Source: Silvimonas iriomotensis (GTDB taxonomy: Bacteria > Pseudomonadota > Gammaproteobacteria > Burkholderiales > Chitinibacteraceae). Taken from it: DNA of 64,000 nucleotides. Position 1 is the stretch's first letter, and each line of letters begins with the position of its first letter. The position numbers and the translations under genes are program-made. Under the pieces are notes generated by a model. The model had not been told where the DNA came from. It did not search any database and saw only the letters and a list, made by a program, of their open reading frames with translations. The stretch covers positions 1 through 64,000 of the forward strand of contig NZ_BMLX01000007.1 of NCBI RefSeq assembly GCF_014645535.1, in the 5' to 3' direction. This document shows positions 29,027 through 38,913 of the stretch, piece after piece.

Positions 29027-32000
29027 TCACTCAGCCGCAGTGAGCATTTGCAATAGCTGAGCAGCTTGTCCAGACGTCAAGCGTGCAGGACTAGCTGGCG
29101 CAGAATCGCCATCAGTTGGCAGCGAGTTTATCACAAACACCCCTGTCCGTTTGTGGTCAGCTTCTCGTAACCAGCCCTTCATCGCATCCGCGGTTTCACA
29201 CGAAATACAAATGACGCCGTCAAAGGGAAGTGCCACTTGCAACCAGGATTGCCAGACTGGCACACTACCCGCTTGAGGTGTTGCGCTGGATGTCCCATCC
29301 TCGAAATCCAGTAAGAACTGGACATTGACACCACGATCAAAGCAACTCTGGACCGCAGCCATTCGCGCCGACGCGATCCCGGACGCACGGACCAGCAAGA
29401 TCAGTACGTCATTGCTCCAGGCATCAACGAGGGTATCACTTGCCCAGCCACCATACACGCCAAGCAACTGGCTGGTGAAAGCTCGTGCATACCTGTAACT
29501 GGACGATTTCTCGCAGAAATAGACGGGCTCAATGACCCAACCGTTGCGTGGTGCATCAAGCCACGACCGCAGCAGTACTTCGAGTGCCACGTCAGTCTTG
29601 CCATTCAACCCGGTTTCATGAATCTCCGAGATATCGACCAGCACTTGTCTGCATACCGGATGAGCAGGAATGTTACGTGCGACAGCACGCGCAACCTGCG
29701 CCCAGTCATTAGCAGTCAAAGCCAGACCGCGGTCTTTGAGCGCCTCAACCAGCCGATAACGCAACTGATCAGGGTTCTGATAAAAGCCCTCGATTGCTTC
29801 GGCATACTGGGCAGCGCAACTCGCTGGCGAGTGCCGGGTAGAAAGCAAAGCCTGGGCCAGAGTCCCCAATTGTTCGCGTCGGGCTTGATCTTGCCAGAGC
29901 GTCGTCAGGGCCTCAGTCAGTTCGTGGTCGGCAAAGGCGTCGGGCAGCATCCATACTGCCTCCTTCGGCGTCTCGGCCATGGAACCATTGGCATTGATGA
30001 TCGTTGCAAGACCGTAGTTCATACTGTCGAGCACCGCTGCCGAAGTTTCCCCACGCGACATTGCCCGAAGTTGTACACCGACATCAGAAGCAACTAGCCA
30101 TTGCTTGTAGACATCGCCGTCCGTCCAGCCAGTAATAGTGACGCGATCTCGAGCCGGGGAAGCATTGATTCTGGCCATTAGTTCTTTGCCATAATCGCCA
30201 GGATGGTCCTTGCCGACGAACACCAGCCGGCATTTCGGACTGTCCGCCAACGCAGAGGCTAGCCACGCCTCAAGCAGGCGGTGATTAAGCTTGGTTGGAG
30301 CCAGGAACCCCAGGCTGCAAACCACAAAGTCATCCGGGTTAATGCCAAGTGCAGCACGCGCCTGCGCGCGGGTTTCGCCGGATGGGGGTTGGCGCAGCAG
30401 CGGAATCTGTGCCCAGTGCTCTGCGGCATCCGGGCCATACCAGTGCGCTGCCAGTTGTTTTGAATAATCCGCGTGAACGATAATACCCAGCGCATCCTGC
30501 AGGACCTGCAGGTTGCACGGATAGCGATAGATGACTTCGGAGACATCCTGGGTCTTGAACCGTTCAGCCACCGCTGGCCAGCCATGGCATTCAATCAGCG
30601 CACGCGTCCAGCTACCGGGCGCCTCTCCAGTCAGCTCACGATGCGCAATAATCCCGGACATGTAAAAGTCATGCAGCACGACAGCGCCAGGGTGGGCTTG
30701 CAACAGGCCGAACATATGGCTGTGGAAATGCGAATTACCAAAATGGTACAGAATGCGGTCAAACCCGTCAGCATTCTCCTGGAACCATTGCACACTGCGA
30801 ACAGCGTGATTCTCCCGTACCCATTCCGACGTAACTTCAGGCTGACTCACCACCACTTCGATGTCATAGTGAGCGGCAAGCGCCGGCAGCAATTCCGCAC
30901 TGTAATCACTGATCCCGCTCGGCTCAGGGGGCAACGGTGACACATAGGCCAGTCGTGGACGTGGCTTCGTCACTCGTTTCTGGGCGACTTGCATACCTTG
31001 CCGTTCTTCCAGAGCTTGCCATGCGACCTTTGCGCTTGCATCCCAGGAGAACTTTGCTGCTTGTGCCAGACCATGTTGCTCGAGTTCGACCCGATAGGCA
31101 TCGTTCTCAAGCACTTCTCGCATTTTTTCAGCCATGGCCTGAACGTTGCGCGCTTCAAAAAGGGCGTCGCTCCGGCCAATCACCTCAGGCAAGCTGGAAC
31201 AATCTGTGGCGATAACGGCCTTGCCACACCGCATGGCCTCCAGCGCAGGAAGGCCAAACCCTTCATGCCAGGATGGGAAGATAAAGAATTTGCAGGCCCG
31301 GTAACAAGCCAATAGATCATCGTCCGAGACAAAACCGGTCAGGATCAATTCGTCGCGGCCAAGCCCACACTCGGCAGCCAGTTTAAGCAATCTGGCGCGA
31401 TCAGCGGCTTGAATAGAGCAAACCACAGCCAGTTGATGTGCGCGGCGCAGATGCCCAGGCAATTTCGCATAGGCTTCGATTAACCCTTCGATATTCTTGC
31501 GATGATCAATCCCGCCCGTGTACATGATGAAAGGGCGCACCAACCCGTATTGCAACTGTAACCGCGACTGATCTTCCGCTGACACCGCGTCGGGAGTAAA
31601 CCGGTCGTCCACCGCAGCGGAAATGTTTACAACGTGGGCAGGATCAAAACCGAGGTGCGCAACCGCCTCCGAACCCGATGAAGCGGAAATCGCAAGGAGC
31701 AAGTCAGCCCTTCTCAACTGGTCCATCTTGCCCAGGTACCACCGCTCACTCACCGGGTTGGTCAGATAGATCCGCCTGTGAATCAGGGGGATCAAGTCAT
31801 ACAGGATCGCCGCCACCGGAATATCACCCACCATCTGTCCGATGCTGACAACAACATCGTCGGACAGCCCTTCCACAGCAGAGGCAACCAGTATCCAGTC
31901 TGGCCGCAATTTCGCTAGAAAACTTTCCCGGATCAGTTCAGCGGCAATACGGCGCTCCGCATTATCTGGATCCGCGGAGGAGGCGCCAGCCGGGATATCC

Positions 32001-32209
32001 CACACCTTGATGTTTTCGGCGGGAAGGAAGTCTGCGAGGGCGGACCTGACCGGGGCGATCGTGTCGGCAAAGCGGCCGTTGAGTGCGATCAGCACCTCAT
32101 GTTCACCCCGCTGGCGCAACAGCGCCTGGGTAAGTAGCATCGCGTAACGGCCAATACCACGGGCCCGGCTGGATGCTTGCGCCCCCTGGAGATCAATAAC
32201 TAAGCGCAT
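29027..32209 (-). CDS. Multi-module GT4 glycosyltransferase with truncated third module
   Basis: 1060 residues from the ATG at 32209, which overlaps the methyltransferase stop (TGATG). Module 1 (about 1-405): GIGRYAMLL, YTGGIDHRKN and HEGFGLPALEAM. Module 2 (about 420-790): AYVSPLPPEPSGISDYS, LGFLAPTKLNH and RGETSAAVLDSM, whose second Glu is Asp. After a linker, residues about 865-1060 resemble only the N-terminal half of a third GT-B module (VDISEIHETGLNGKTD ... CISCETADAM) and then stop. WbdA/WbpX-like repeating-unit polymerase role is inferred. Confidence 0.78.
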   Translation of the reverse strand: MRLVIDLQGAQASSRARGIGRYAMLLTQALLRQRGEHEVLIALNGRFADTIAPVRSALADFLPAENIKVWDIPAGASSADPDNAERRIAAELIRESFLAKLRPDWILVASAVEGLSDDVVVSIGQMVGDIPVAAILYDLIPLIHRRIYLTNPVSERWYLGKMDQLRRADLLLAISASSGSEAVAHLGFDPAHVVNISAAVDDRFTPDAVSAEDQSRLQLQYGLVRPFIMYTGGIDHRKNIEGLIEAYAKLPGHLRRAHQLAVVCSIQAADRARLLKLAAECGLGRDELILTGFVSDDDLLACYRACKFFIFPSWHEGFGLPALEAMRCGKAVIATDCSSLPEVIGRSDALFEARNVQAMAEKMREVLENDAYRVELEQHGLAQAAKFSWDASAKVAWQALEERQGMQVAQKRVTKPRPRLAYVSPLPPEPSGISDYSAELLPALAAHYDIEVVVSQPEVTSEWVRENHAVRSVQWFQENADGFDRILYHFGNSHFHSHMFGLLQAHPGAVVLHDFYMSGIIAHRELTGEAPGSWTRALIECHGWPAVAERFKTQDVSEVIYRYPCNLQVLQDALGIIVHADYSKQLAAHWYGPDAAEHWAQIPLLRQPPSGETRAQARAALGINPDDFVVCSLGFLAPTKLNHRLLEAWLASALADSPKCRLVFVGKDHPGDYGKELMARINASPARDRVTITGWTDGDVYKQWLVASDVGVQLRAMSRGETSAAVLDSMNYGLATIINANGSMAETPKEAVWMLPDAFADHELTEALTTLWQDQARREQLGTLAQALLSTRHSPASCAAQYAEAIEGFYQNPDQLRYRLVEALKDRGLALTANDWAQVARAVARNIPAHPVCRQVLVDISEIHETGLNGKTDVALEVLLRSWLDAPRNGWVIEPVYFCEKSSSYRYARAFTSQLLGVYGGWASDTLVDAWSNDVLILLVRASGIASARMAAVQSCFDRGVNVQFLLDFEDGTSSATPQAGSVPVWQSWLQVALPFDGVICISCETADAMKGWLREADHKRTGVFVINSLPTDGDSAPASPARLTSGQAAQLLQMLTAAE

Positions 32210-33465
32210 CAAACTGCATCCCGTTCTTTGTGCTCAACATCACTGGTGAGCTGTGTATAGACACGCTGGGCATACGGGGAGAGATCTTCAATTCCAATAC
32301 GCGCAATACTCTCGTAGCCGTCGTGCCCATGCAAGGCAGAAAGATAGAGTGACTGCAATTTCATGCTTAAAACCGGAAAACGCCTGATCAGACCGAGCAA
32401 AGTCTGTCTGATGCGTGGCGGACAATGAGCCATCACCCTCAGCAGCTTGCCCAGCATGCGGCGCGAAAGGCTGCCGGGAGCCAGCCTCACAAACGCCCGG
32501 GCAAAGCGTGCGCAGGCTTTGGCCTCGCGCAGCAAGACCCGAAGCGGTGCGGTCAGTCGCCATGACTGGCTGTGGATCACGCCACCATAGACAGTCCACC
32601 AATAATGAGCCTCCTGGCGCGCTTTTCTGGCATCCAGCTCTGCCTCTCGAGCCCACCGCTCTGCTTCATGTGTTCGGCGTTCGGCCTCTTGTAATCTCTG
32701 CGCTGCCTCTTGTGTCCGTCGCTCCGACTCAGCGAGGCGGATTTCGGCTCTGGTGGCACGCTCTTCGGCACGCACCTGTGCGGCGATGACATAGTCATCC
32801 AATACGTTGGGCGGGTAGTTGAAAGAACCCACCAGCTCCTGATGTTCTGCGGCAAGGTAGTAACGGTTGACGCCGTCCGCGTAGACCCGTTGATACCCGG
32901 CATCAAGCAGCAAGGGCTCCCAACTTTCGCAAGATTCGGTCTGGTTCGTCTGACCGGTGCTCGCGACCACGATGATCCAGGGCCGGTTTCTGCTCCAGTC
33001 ATTGCCACGCAGAACCAGGGCTTCATCTCCCTCCACACCCACTTTCAGGAAATGTACATCCTGGTCCGCCGGCACATTGTCATGCCACAACCCAGCAAGC
33101 GTCGCTACAGCCACATCTTCCGTTCTGGCTGTGTAACCGGCCTGCTGACGCTCTCGGCCAACGTCGTGATTCAGCGTAGACAGGCCCGTATCCGGCACAA
33201 ACGTCATGGCGAGCATGCCGGGCTGGTCAGACACGGCGACGCGCAGCGTCGTGTCGCGTGGACGCTCCAGGACCAGCAGCTTGTTCAGTTGCGAAACGGG
33301 CTCAACATTGATGCCATGCCAGCCCCGGTCATAGAAAGCTTTGGTGACCGAACCGGCTACCGGCCATGCAGCGCCGATATCGATATAAAAGCCATGATGA
33401 ATCTGCTTGAGCGCACGCCAGAGAATGACATCTTCAAGATTCCGGGCGTAAGAAACAAAATTCAT
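32209..33465 (-). CDS. FkbM-family methyltransferase with C-terminal coiled coil
   Basis: 418 residues. FkbM domain at about 1-215: YIDIGAAWPVAGSVTKAFYD is motif I, and HFLKVGVEGDE corresponds to the family's LKIDVEGxE with the usual Asp replaced by Gly. Residues about 228-290 form a heptad-rich Ala/Glu/Arg coiled coil, then an SQSWRLTAPLR motif and a basic, hydrophobic C-terminal part that could bind membrane. Four-base overlaps with wzt and with the next glycosyltransferase indicate coupling. Probably O-methylates the O-chain, possibly its terminal residue as a chain stopper. It has no kinase domain. Confidence 0.78.
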   Translation of the reverse strand: MNFVSYARNLEDVILWRALKQIHHGFYIDIGAAWPVAGSVTKAFYDRGWHGINVEPVSQLNKLLVLERPRDTTLRVAVSDQPGMLAMTFVPDTGLSTLNHDVGRERQQAGYTARTEDVAVATLAGLWHDNVPADQDVHFLKVGVEGDEALVLRGNDWSRNRPWIIVVASTGQTNQTESCESWEPLLLDAGYQRVYADGVNRYYLAAEHQELVGSFNYPPNVLDDYVIAAQVRAEERATRAEIRLAESERRTQEAAQRLQEAERRTHEAERWAREAELDARKARQEAHYWWTVYGGVIHSQSWRLTAPLRVLLREAKACARFARAFVRLAPGSLSRRMLGKLLRVMAHCPPRIRQTLLGLIRRFPVLSMKLQSLYLSALHGHDGYESIARIGIEDLSPYAQRVYTQLTSDVEHKERDAV

Positions 33466-34685
33466 TGCTGAGATATTCCAATCTTCGGGTCAAGCCATGC
33501 GACCCCGGCAAAAGGCGTTTTATCCGTGTTCACGATATTAAAAAGCAGCGCCAGGTCTCGCCATTCGTAGTTATTGTCCAGATGGGTCTGGGTACTGTGC
33601 AGCGCGGTCTGGATCGAATAGCTCCCCGGCCCCATGTTGGCGTCAAATTCAAACCGGTATACCAACTTGCTGCCCGCCGCGACCGGGCCGTAAGGCTGCT
33701 CTTTCAGGTCGGTGTTCGTCCCGTAGACCACCTGACCCAGGCGATCCTTGATACTGTAGCCCAGCACCAGGCGGGGGATTTCCGCCTCAACCTGCACCTC
33801 AACCTGCAAAACCACGCGCTCCCCAACGTTGACGAACTCAACCCGTTCACCGTCCTGGTTGATCAGCGCAATATCGGTCACGAATGCTTCGCCGGTACCG
33901 GAGATCGTCTGCGTTTTGCCGCTTTCGGTCTGCAGTTGGCGGATTTGCTGGTCTTGTTTGTCAGCCAGCAAAGCGTTGTAATAGTCCATCACCGCTTCGG
34001 GCTCGCCTTCCATGGCAACCTTACCGCCACTGAGCAAAATGGCGCGGTCGCAGATACTCTGGATGGCCTGCTTGTCATGGGACACGATCAAGAGGGTGGT
34101 ACCCTGCTTGCTGAATTCGCGAATACGGTCAAAGCTCTTGTGCTGGAAATAGGCATCACCCACAGAAAGGGCTTCATCCACAATCAGCACATCAGGGCGT
34201 ACAGCAGTGGCCACGCTAAAGGCCAGACGCATCTGCATACCGCTGGAATACACGCGGACTGGATGGTCGAGGTAATCGCCGATCTCGGCGAACGCTTCAA
34301 TCTGTGGCATCAGGCTGTCAATCTGCTCGGCCTTCAGACCCAGCAACTGGGCAGACATGTATACATTCTGCCGCCCGGTGAAGTCCGGGTGGAAACCCAT
34401 GCCCAGTTCCAGCATGGCGGCGACCCGACCGGAAATCGAGACCGATCCAGTGGTGGGTGCAGCGGTACCGGTGATCATCTTGAGCAGCGTACTTTTACCC
34501 GCACCGTTGACGCCGATAATCCCGACTGCCTCGCCCGGCGCAATATTGAAACTGACATCCTGAATCACCCATTTGAGCGAATGATGCTTCCTGTTACCCG
34601 GCAGCAGCCACTCAGCAAGGCGTGACCAGCGGGTGGGATATTGTTTGTACGCCTTCCCTAGGTTCTTGACGTTCACTGTCCCCAT
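33462..34685 (-). CDS. wzt: Wzt: ABC-transporter ATPase for O-polysaccharide with C-terminal glycan-recognition domain
   Basis: 407 residues. ATPase domain 1-245: Walker A GVNGAGKST, signature YSSGMQMRL, Walker B VLIVDEALSVGD. Residues about 265-407 are an extra beta-rich domain like the C-terminal domain of E. coli O9a Wzt, which recognises the capped chain end before export. Starts with TAATG overlap on wzm. Exports undecaprenyl-linked polymer across the inner membrane. Confidence 0.93.
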   Translation of the reverse strand: MGTVNVKNLGKAYKQYPTRWSRLAEWLLPGNRKHHSLKWVIQDVSFNIAPGEAVGIIGVNGAGKSTLLKMITGTAAPTTGSVSISGRVAAMLELGMGFHPDFTGRQNVYMSAQLLGLKAEQIDSLMPQIEAFAEIGDYLDHPVRVYSSGMQMRLAFSVATAVRPDVLIVDEALSVGDAYFQHKSFDRIREFSKQGTTLLIVSHDKQAIQSICDRAILLSGGKVAMEGEPEAVMDYYNALLADKQDQQIRQLQTESGKTQTISGTGEAFVTDIALINQDGERVEFVNVGERVVLQVEVQVEAEIPRLVLGYSIKDRLGQVVYGTNTDLKEQPYGPVAAGSKLVYRFEFDANMGPGSYSIQTALHSTQTHLDNNYEWRDLALLFNIVNTDKTPFAGVAWLDPKIGISQQ

Positions 34686-35494
34686 TACAGCTCATCCACC
34701 ATCTCTGCCGCGTGATTGCGGAACAGGTTCAATCCAAAAAGACAAAGCAGGACACCCAGCAACGTCACCGGCAAAAGCGTAGACCATTGTGGCCACTGCC
34801 CTTGCACGAGGATCGTCTGACAGGCACCGACAACGCCTGCCATCGGGTTCAATTGCAACAGCGGACGAACGCGCTCGGGCACAACGTTCGCGGCATACAC
34901 GATGGGCGTAAACCAGAACCAGAACTGCAGGAAAATCCCGAAAAACTGGCCGACATCACGAAAAAACACGTTCAGTACACCCAGCGTAATCCCTAGGCCA
35001 ATGGCAAACAGAATCATCACCACCAGAACAGGCAGCAACGCCAGATAAGGCAAGCCCGGAAAGTTGCCGCTCAAAATCAGGAACAGCGAAAACAGGCCAA
35101 ACACAATGCAGAAATTCAGCACCGCGTTGCAGATGATGATGGCCGGCAGACACAGGCGTGGAAAACTGATTTTCTTGAGCAGATTGGCGTTCTCAATAAA
35201 CACCCCTTGTGCCCGCGTCACAATCTCAGAGAACAGACCCCAGGTCAGCGACCCCGCGCACAGGTAAATGCTGTAGGCAAAAGTATTGGTCACCCCCGGC
35301 AAGCGGGCCTTCATGACCTGGGAAAAGATCACCGTATAGACGACGATCATGGCCAGTGGGTTGAGCACATTCCACGCGGCCCCCAGCAAGGAGTTACGAT
35401 AACGCGTCTGGAATTCGCGCTTGACACTGCCAAGAACAAACTCGCGATAGGACCAGATTGAACTGAACAAGGCAATCAACATCAGATTTCTCAC
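34685..35494 (-). CDS. wzm: Wzm: ABC-transporter permease for O-polysaccharide
   Basis: 269 residues from a GTG that overlaps the manB stop (GTGA). ABC2-type permease with six helices. The amphipathic start [37 protein letters not shown] is characteristic of polysaccharide exporters. Functions with the adjacent Wzt. Confidence 0.93.
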   Translation of the reverse strand: MRNLMLIALFSSIWSYREFVLGSVKREFQTRYRNSLLGAAWNVLNPLAMIVVYTVIFSQVMKARLPGVTNTFAYSIYLCAGSLTWGLFSEIVTRAQGVFIENANLLKKISFPRLCLPAIIICNAVLNFCIVFGLFSLFLILSGNFPGLPYLALLPVLVVMILFAIGLGITLGVLNVFFRDVGQFFGIFLQFWFWFTPIVYAANVVPERVRPLLQLNPMAGVVGACQTILVQGQWPQWSTLLPVTLLGVLLCLFGLNLFRNHAAEMVDEL

Positions 35495-36861
35495 TTACCT
35501 TCAAGAATCAAAGCTTCAAGGTTCGCGACACACTGGTTGACGCGCTCTGCGCTAGCGCGTGACTCCACATTCAGCCGCAGCAGCGGTTCTGTATTGGATG
35601 CACGCACGTTAAAACGCCAGTCGGCAAACGACATGCTGACGCCGTCCACGCGCTCGATCAGCTCGGCCTTGTCGCCATAGGCGGCTTCGATCCGGGCCAG
35701 CACCGCCGGCACGTCGGCCACGCGGTAGTTGATCTCGCCGCTGCAGGGGTAGGCCTGCATGCGGTCACCCACCAGCGCGGAGAGGGAGGTTTGCTTGCGG
35801 CTGATCAGTTCAGCGACCAGCAACCACGGGATCATGCCGCTATCGCAGTAGGCGAAATCACGGAAGTAATGGTGGGCGCTCATTTCGCCGCCATAAATGG
35901 CGTTCTCGGCGCGCATGCGTTCCTTGATGAAAGCGTGACCGGTTTTGCTTTGCACCGGTACACCGCCCGCCTTTTCCACCACGTCGACCGTGTTCCAGGT
36001 CAGGCGCGGATCGTGAATGATCTTCTCGCCCGGGTGACGCGCCAGGAAGGCATCGGCCAGCAGGCCAACAATGTAATAGCCCTCGATGAACTCGCCATGT
36101 TCGTCGAACAGGAAGCAACGATCAAAGTCACCGTCCCAGGCAATCCCCATGTCCGCGCCATGCGCTTTCACCGCGTTGGCGGTATCGGCACGGCACTCGG
36201 GCAGCAACGGGTTGGGAATGCCATTCGGGAAGGTGCCGTCCGGATTGTTGTGCACCTTGATGAATTCGACCTTCACGCCAGCGGCCTTGAAGCGCGCTTC
36301 CAGCGCGTCAATCACATGCCCGGCAGCGCCATTGCCCGCATTGACGACCAGCTTGATCGGCTTGAGCGCAGCGGCATCGATGTAGGTCAGCAGGTGATCA
36401 ACATACGCGTCCAGAATCGAGGTCCGGGTCAGCGTACCGCGCTTGACCACCGGGCCGAAGTTGTTCTCTTCAGCCAGGCGCTGGATATCGCGCAAACCAG
36501 AGTCGCCGCTGATGGGCTGCGCGCCGCGCTTGACCAGCTTCATGCCGTTGTAATCCATCGGATTATGGCTGGCGGTCACTTCAACACCGCCATCGACATC
36601 CAGATGGAACGCGGCAAAGTAGATTTCTTCGGTGCCGGTCATGCCGATGTCGATCACGTCGGCGCCCGCATCCATCAAGCCGTTGGCCAAGGCCAGCTTG
36701 AGCGATTCCGAGGTCAGCCGGACATCGCCACCGACGGCCATGCTGCGCGGTTTGAGCAGCTCGCCATAGGCGCGGCCGATGCGATAAGCGATGTCTTCGT
36801 TGAGTTCATCGCCCAGACGGCCACGGATGTCGTAGGCCTTGAAACAGGTCAGTTTGGTCAT
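35491..36861 (-). CDS. manB: Phosphomannomutase (cluster copy)
   Basis: 456 residues, CpsG/ManB length. Phospho-serine loop VTASHNP, Mg loop DGDFDR and sugar loop [10 protein letters not shown]. Converts mannose-6-P to mannose-1-P for the GDP-mannose to GDP-D-rhamnose route. Sits between manC and wzm. A close paralogue is at 52230. Confidence 0.94.
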   Translation of the reverse strand: MTKLTCFKAYDIRGRLGDELNEDIAYRIGRAYGELLKPRSMAVGGDVRLTSESLKLALANGLMDAGADVIDIGMTGTEEIYFAAFHLDVDGGVEVTASHNPMDYNGMKLVKRGAQPISGDSGLRDIQRLAEENNFGPVVKRGTLTRTSILDAYVDHLLTYIDAAALKPIKLVVNAGNGAAGHVIDALEARFKAAGVKVEFIKVHNNPDGTFPNGIPNPLLPECRADTANAVKAHGADMGIAWDGDFDRCFLFDEHGEFIEGYYIVGLLADAFLARHPGEKIIHDPRLTWNTVDVVEKAGGVPVQSKTGHAFIKERMRAENAIYGGEMSAHHYFRDFAYCDSGMIPWLLVAELISRKQTSLSALVGDRMQAYPCSGEINYRVADVPAVLARIEAAYGDKAELIERVDGVSMSFADWRFNVRASNTEPLLRLNVESRASAERVNQCVANLEALILEGK

Positions 36862-36866
36862 TGCTT

Positions 36867-38297
36867 TTATTTCTGTGGAACACGGCCGTAGGTATCTTCA
36901 AAGCGCACGATATCGTCCTCGCCCAGATACGGGCCGGACTGCACTTCGATGATTTCGAGCGGGATCTTGCCCGGGTTGCGCAAACGGTGCGTCACGCCCA
37001 ACGGAATGTAAGTGGACTGGTTTTCAGTCAGCAAGAGTTCCTGCTCACCATTGGTGACCACAGCGGTACCCTTCACCACGATCCAGTGCTCGGCGCGGTG
37101 ATGATGCATCTGCAAGCTCAACGAGCAGCCCGGATTCACGATGATGCGCTTGACCTGGAAACGATCTTCCTGGTCCAGACCCTCATAGCTACCCCATGGG
37201 CGGAACACCTTGCGATGGGTCACAGACTCACTGCGGCCGGATTCGCTCAGGCGCTGGACAATCTTCTTGACGTCCTGCGCATGTTCTTTGGTCGCCACCA
37301 GAATGGCATCGGCCGTTTCCACGATCACCAGATTATCTACGCCGATGGCGGCGATCATGCGGTTTTCAGCGCGGATGTAGCTGTTGGTCACGCGATCAGC
37401 CATCACGTCGCCCAGCAGGTTGTTGCCATTGGCATCGGCCTGCGCCACTTCAGCCAGCGCCGACCAGGAGCCGATATCACTCCAGCCCAGACCCGCGGCC
37501 TCAACCACCACTGCATGGCGGGTATGCTCCATGACCGCGTAGTCGATAGAATCTTCCGGGCAGGCCGAGAAGCTTTCGTGGTCCAGACGCAGAAAGTCCT
37601 TGTCCGTCTCGGCATGTTCGACCGAGAACGTCACCTGCTTGAGGATGTCCGGGCGGATCAGCCCCAGTTCTTCCAGGTACACGCTGGCCTTGAACAGGAA
37701 CATGCCGCTGTTCCAGTAATAACCGCCCGCCGCCAGGAAACCCTCAGCCTTGGCCAGATCCGGTTTTTCCACGAAGGCCTCAACCGTGTAACCGCCGTCC
37801 AGCTCAGCCAGCGCCGCGCCACGACGGATATAGCCATAGCCCGTGTTGGGCGAAGTCGGCGCAATGCCGAAGGTGACCAGCTTGCCCGCTGCAGCCACAC
37901 CGGCCGCGCGTGCAACGAGGTCACAGAACGTCTTGTCGTTCTGGATCACGTGATCCGACGGCAACACCAGAATCATCGCATCCGGATCGTTCTTCACCGC
38001 CACCAGCGCAGCGGCGGCAACGGCCGGTGCCGTGTTGCGGCCGACCGGCTCCAGAATCACGGCAGACGGTTCGATGCTGACAGAGCGCATTTGCTCGGCC
38101 ACCAGGAAGCGCTGTTCCTGGTTGGTAATGAAGATAGGCTCACCGGTCTGTTCAAGCCCTTGCAAACGCAATGCAGTCTGCTGCACCAGCGTCTGGTCGC
38201 CGTACAGCGCCAGGTATTGCTTGGGGAAACCACCGCGCGAGAGTGGCCACATGCGCGTGCCGCTGCCGCCACAAAGGATAACGGGAGTGATATTCAT
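36867..38297 (-). CDS. manC: Mannose-1-phosphate guanylyltransferase/mannose-6-phosphate isomerase (cluster copy)
   Basis: 476 residues from the ATG at 38297; the frame upstream of this is not coding. N-terminal pyrophosphorylase signature [20 protein letters not shown] catalytic region and a C-terminal cupin isomerase domain ([11 protein letters not shown]). Type II bifunctional enzyme making GDP-mannose. Paralogue of the gene at 50794. An 11-bp inverted repeat lies 38 bases upstream. Confidence 0.94.
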   Translation of the reverse strand: MNITPVILCGGSGTRMWPLSRGGFPKQYLALYGDQTLVQQTALRLQGLEQTGEPIFITNQEQRFLVAEQMRSVSIEPSAVILEPVGRNTAPAVAAAALVAVKNDPDAMILVLPSDHVIQNDKTFCDLVARAAGVAAAGKLVTFGIAPTSPNTGYGYIRRGAALAELDGGYTVEAFVEKPDLAKAEGFLAAGGYYWNSGMFLFKASVYLEELGLIRPDILKQVTFSVEHAETDKDFLRLDHESFSACPEDSIDYAVMEHTRHAVVVEAAGLGWSDIGSWSALAEVAQADANGNNLLGDVMADRVTNSYIRAENRMIAAIGVDNLVIVETADAILVATKEHAQDVKKIVQRLSESGRSESVTHRKVFRPWGSYEGLDQEDRFQVKRIIVNPGCSLSLQMHHHRAEHWIVVKGTAVVTNGEQELLLTENQSTYIPLGVTHRLRNPGKIPLEIIEVQSGPYLGEDDIVRFEDTYGRVPQK

Positions 38298-38334
38298 GGT
38301 AATACCAAGAGTGAGCCAAAATGGTTTATAAGCC

Positions 38335-38369
38335 ACGCAGTTGTCTGCCCTGCTTACTGACAACTGCGT
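38335..38369. promoter_or_regulatory. 11-bp perfect inverted repeat upstream of manC
   Basis: ACGCAGTTGTC (38335-38345) and GACAACTGCGT (38359-38369) with a 13-base spacer, next to a TTATAA-like -10 sequence on the minus strand. No T run follows, so it looks more like an operator or mRNA hairpin than a terminator. Confidence 0.45.
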
Positions 38370-38475
38370 TAGATTTTCTTGCGGGAGCCCGCCTGTCCTG
38401 GCGCATGCGCTACCAGGGTTCGACCCCGCAGCCAGCATCATGCTGGCTGCCGCAAACTACATGCGTAAACATGCC

Positions 38476-38907
38476 TTATTGACCGGCAAGATGCATGAAA
38501 CTGTAACGAACCAGACAAGCGACGACGCAACCGGTCATGATACCACCAAGAATTTCGATTGGTCGGTGTCCGATACGCTCGCGCAACCTGGCCCGCGCGG
38601 GCTGATCTACCCCGAGCTCATTCACACGCACCGCAATATTCCCGACATGCCGGCGCAAGCTTGTTGCATCCAGCATGACAATAAAGGCCAACGTCACCGC
38701 CACGCCCAGCGCAGGGCTAGCGAGGCCTTCGCGCAGATAAATCAACATCGCCATGCTTGATACGATCGCGCTGTGATTGCTCGGCATGCCGCCGTAACCA
38801 ATCAGCGACCTGGCCGCGGAGCCATGCAGAAAACGGTTAATCGCATATTTGAGCGACCCCGCACAAAGCCACGCGACAAATGGGGTAAGGACGTACGAAA
38901 TATCCAT
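38476..38907 (-). CDS. Divergent PAP2 (DUF212/YuiD-like) membrane protein
   Basis: 143 residues with four hydrophobic segments. Carries the YGGMPSNHSAIVSS and DATSLRRHVGNIA motifs that define the divergent PAP2 group. Seven bases downstream of a UbiA-type phosphoribosyltransferase gene. A phosphatase acting on polyprenyl-phosphoryl-5-phosphoribose is the natural partner activity (mycobacterial analogy), inferred from context. Confidence 0.75.
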   Translation of the reverse strand: MDISYVLTPFVAWLCAGSLKYAINRFLHGSAARSLIGYGGMPSNHSAIVSSMAMLIYLREGLASPALGVAVTLAFIVMLDATSLRRHVGNIAVRVNELGVDQPARARLRERIGHRPIEILGGIMTGCVVACLVRYSFMHLAGQ

Positions 38908-38913
38908 TTCAGT

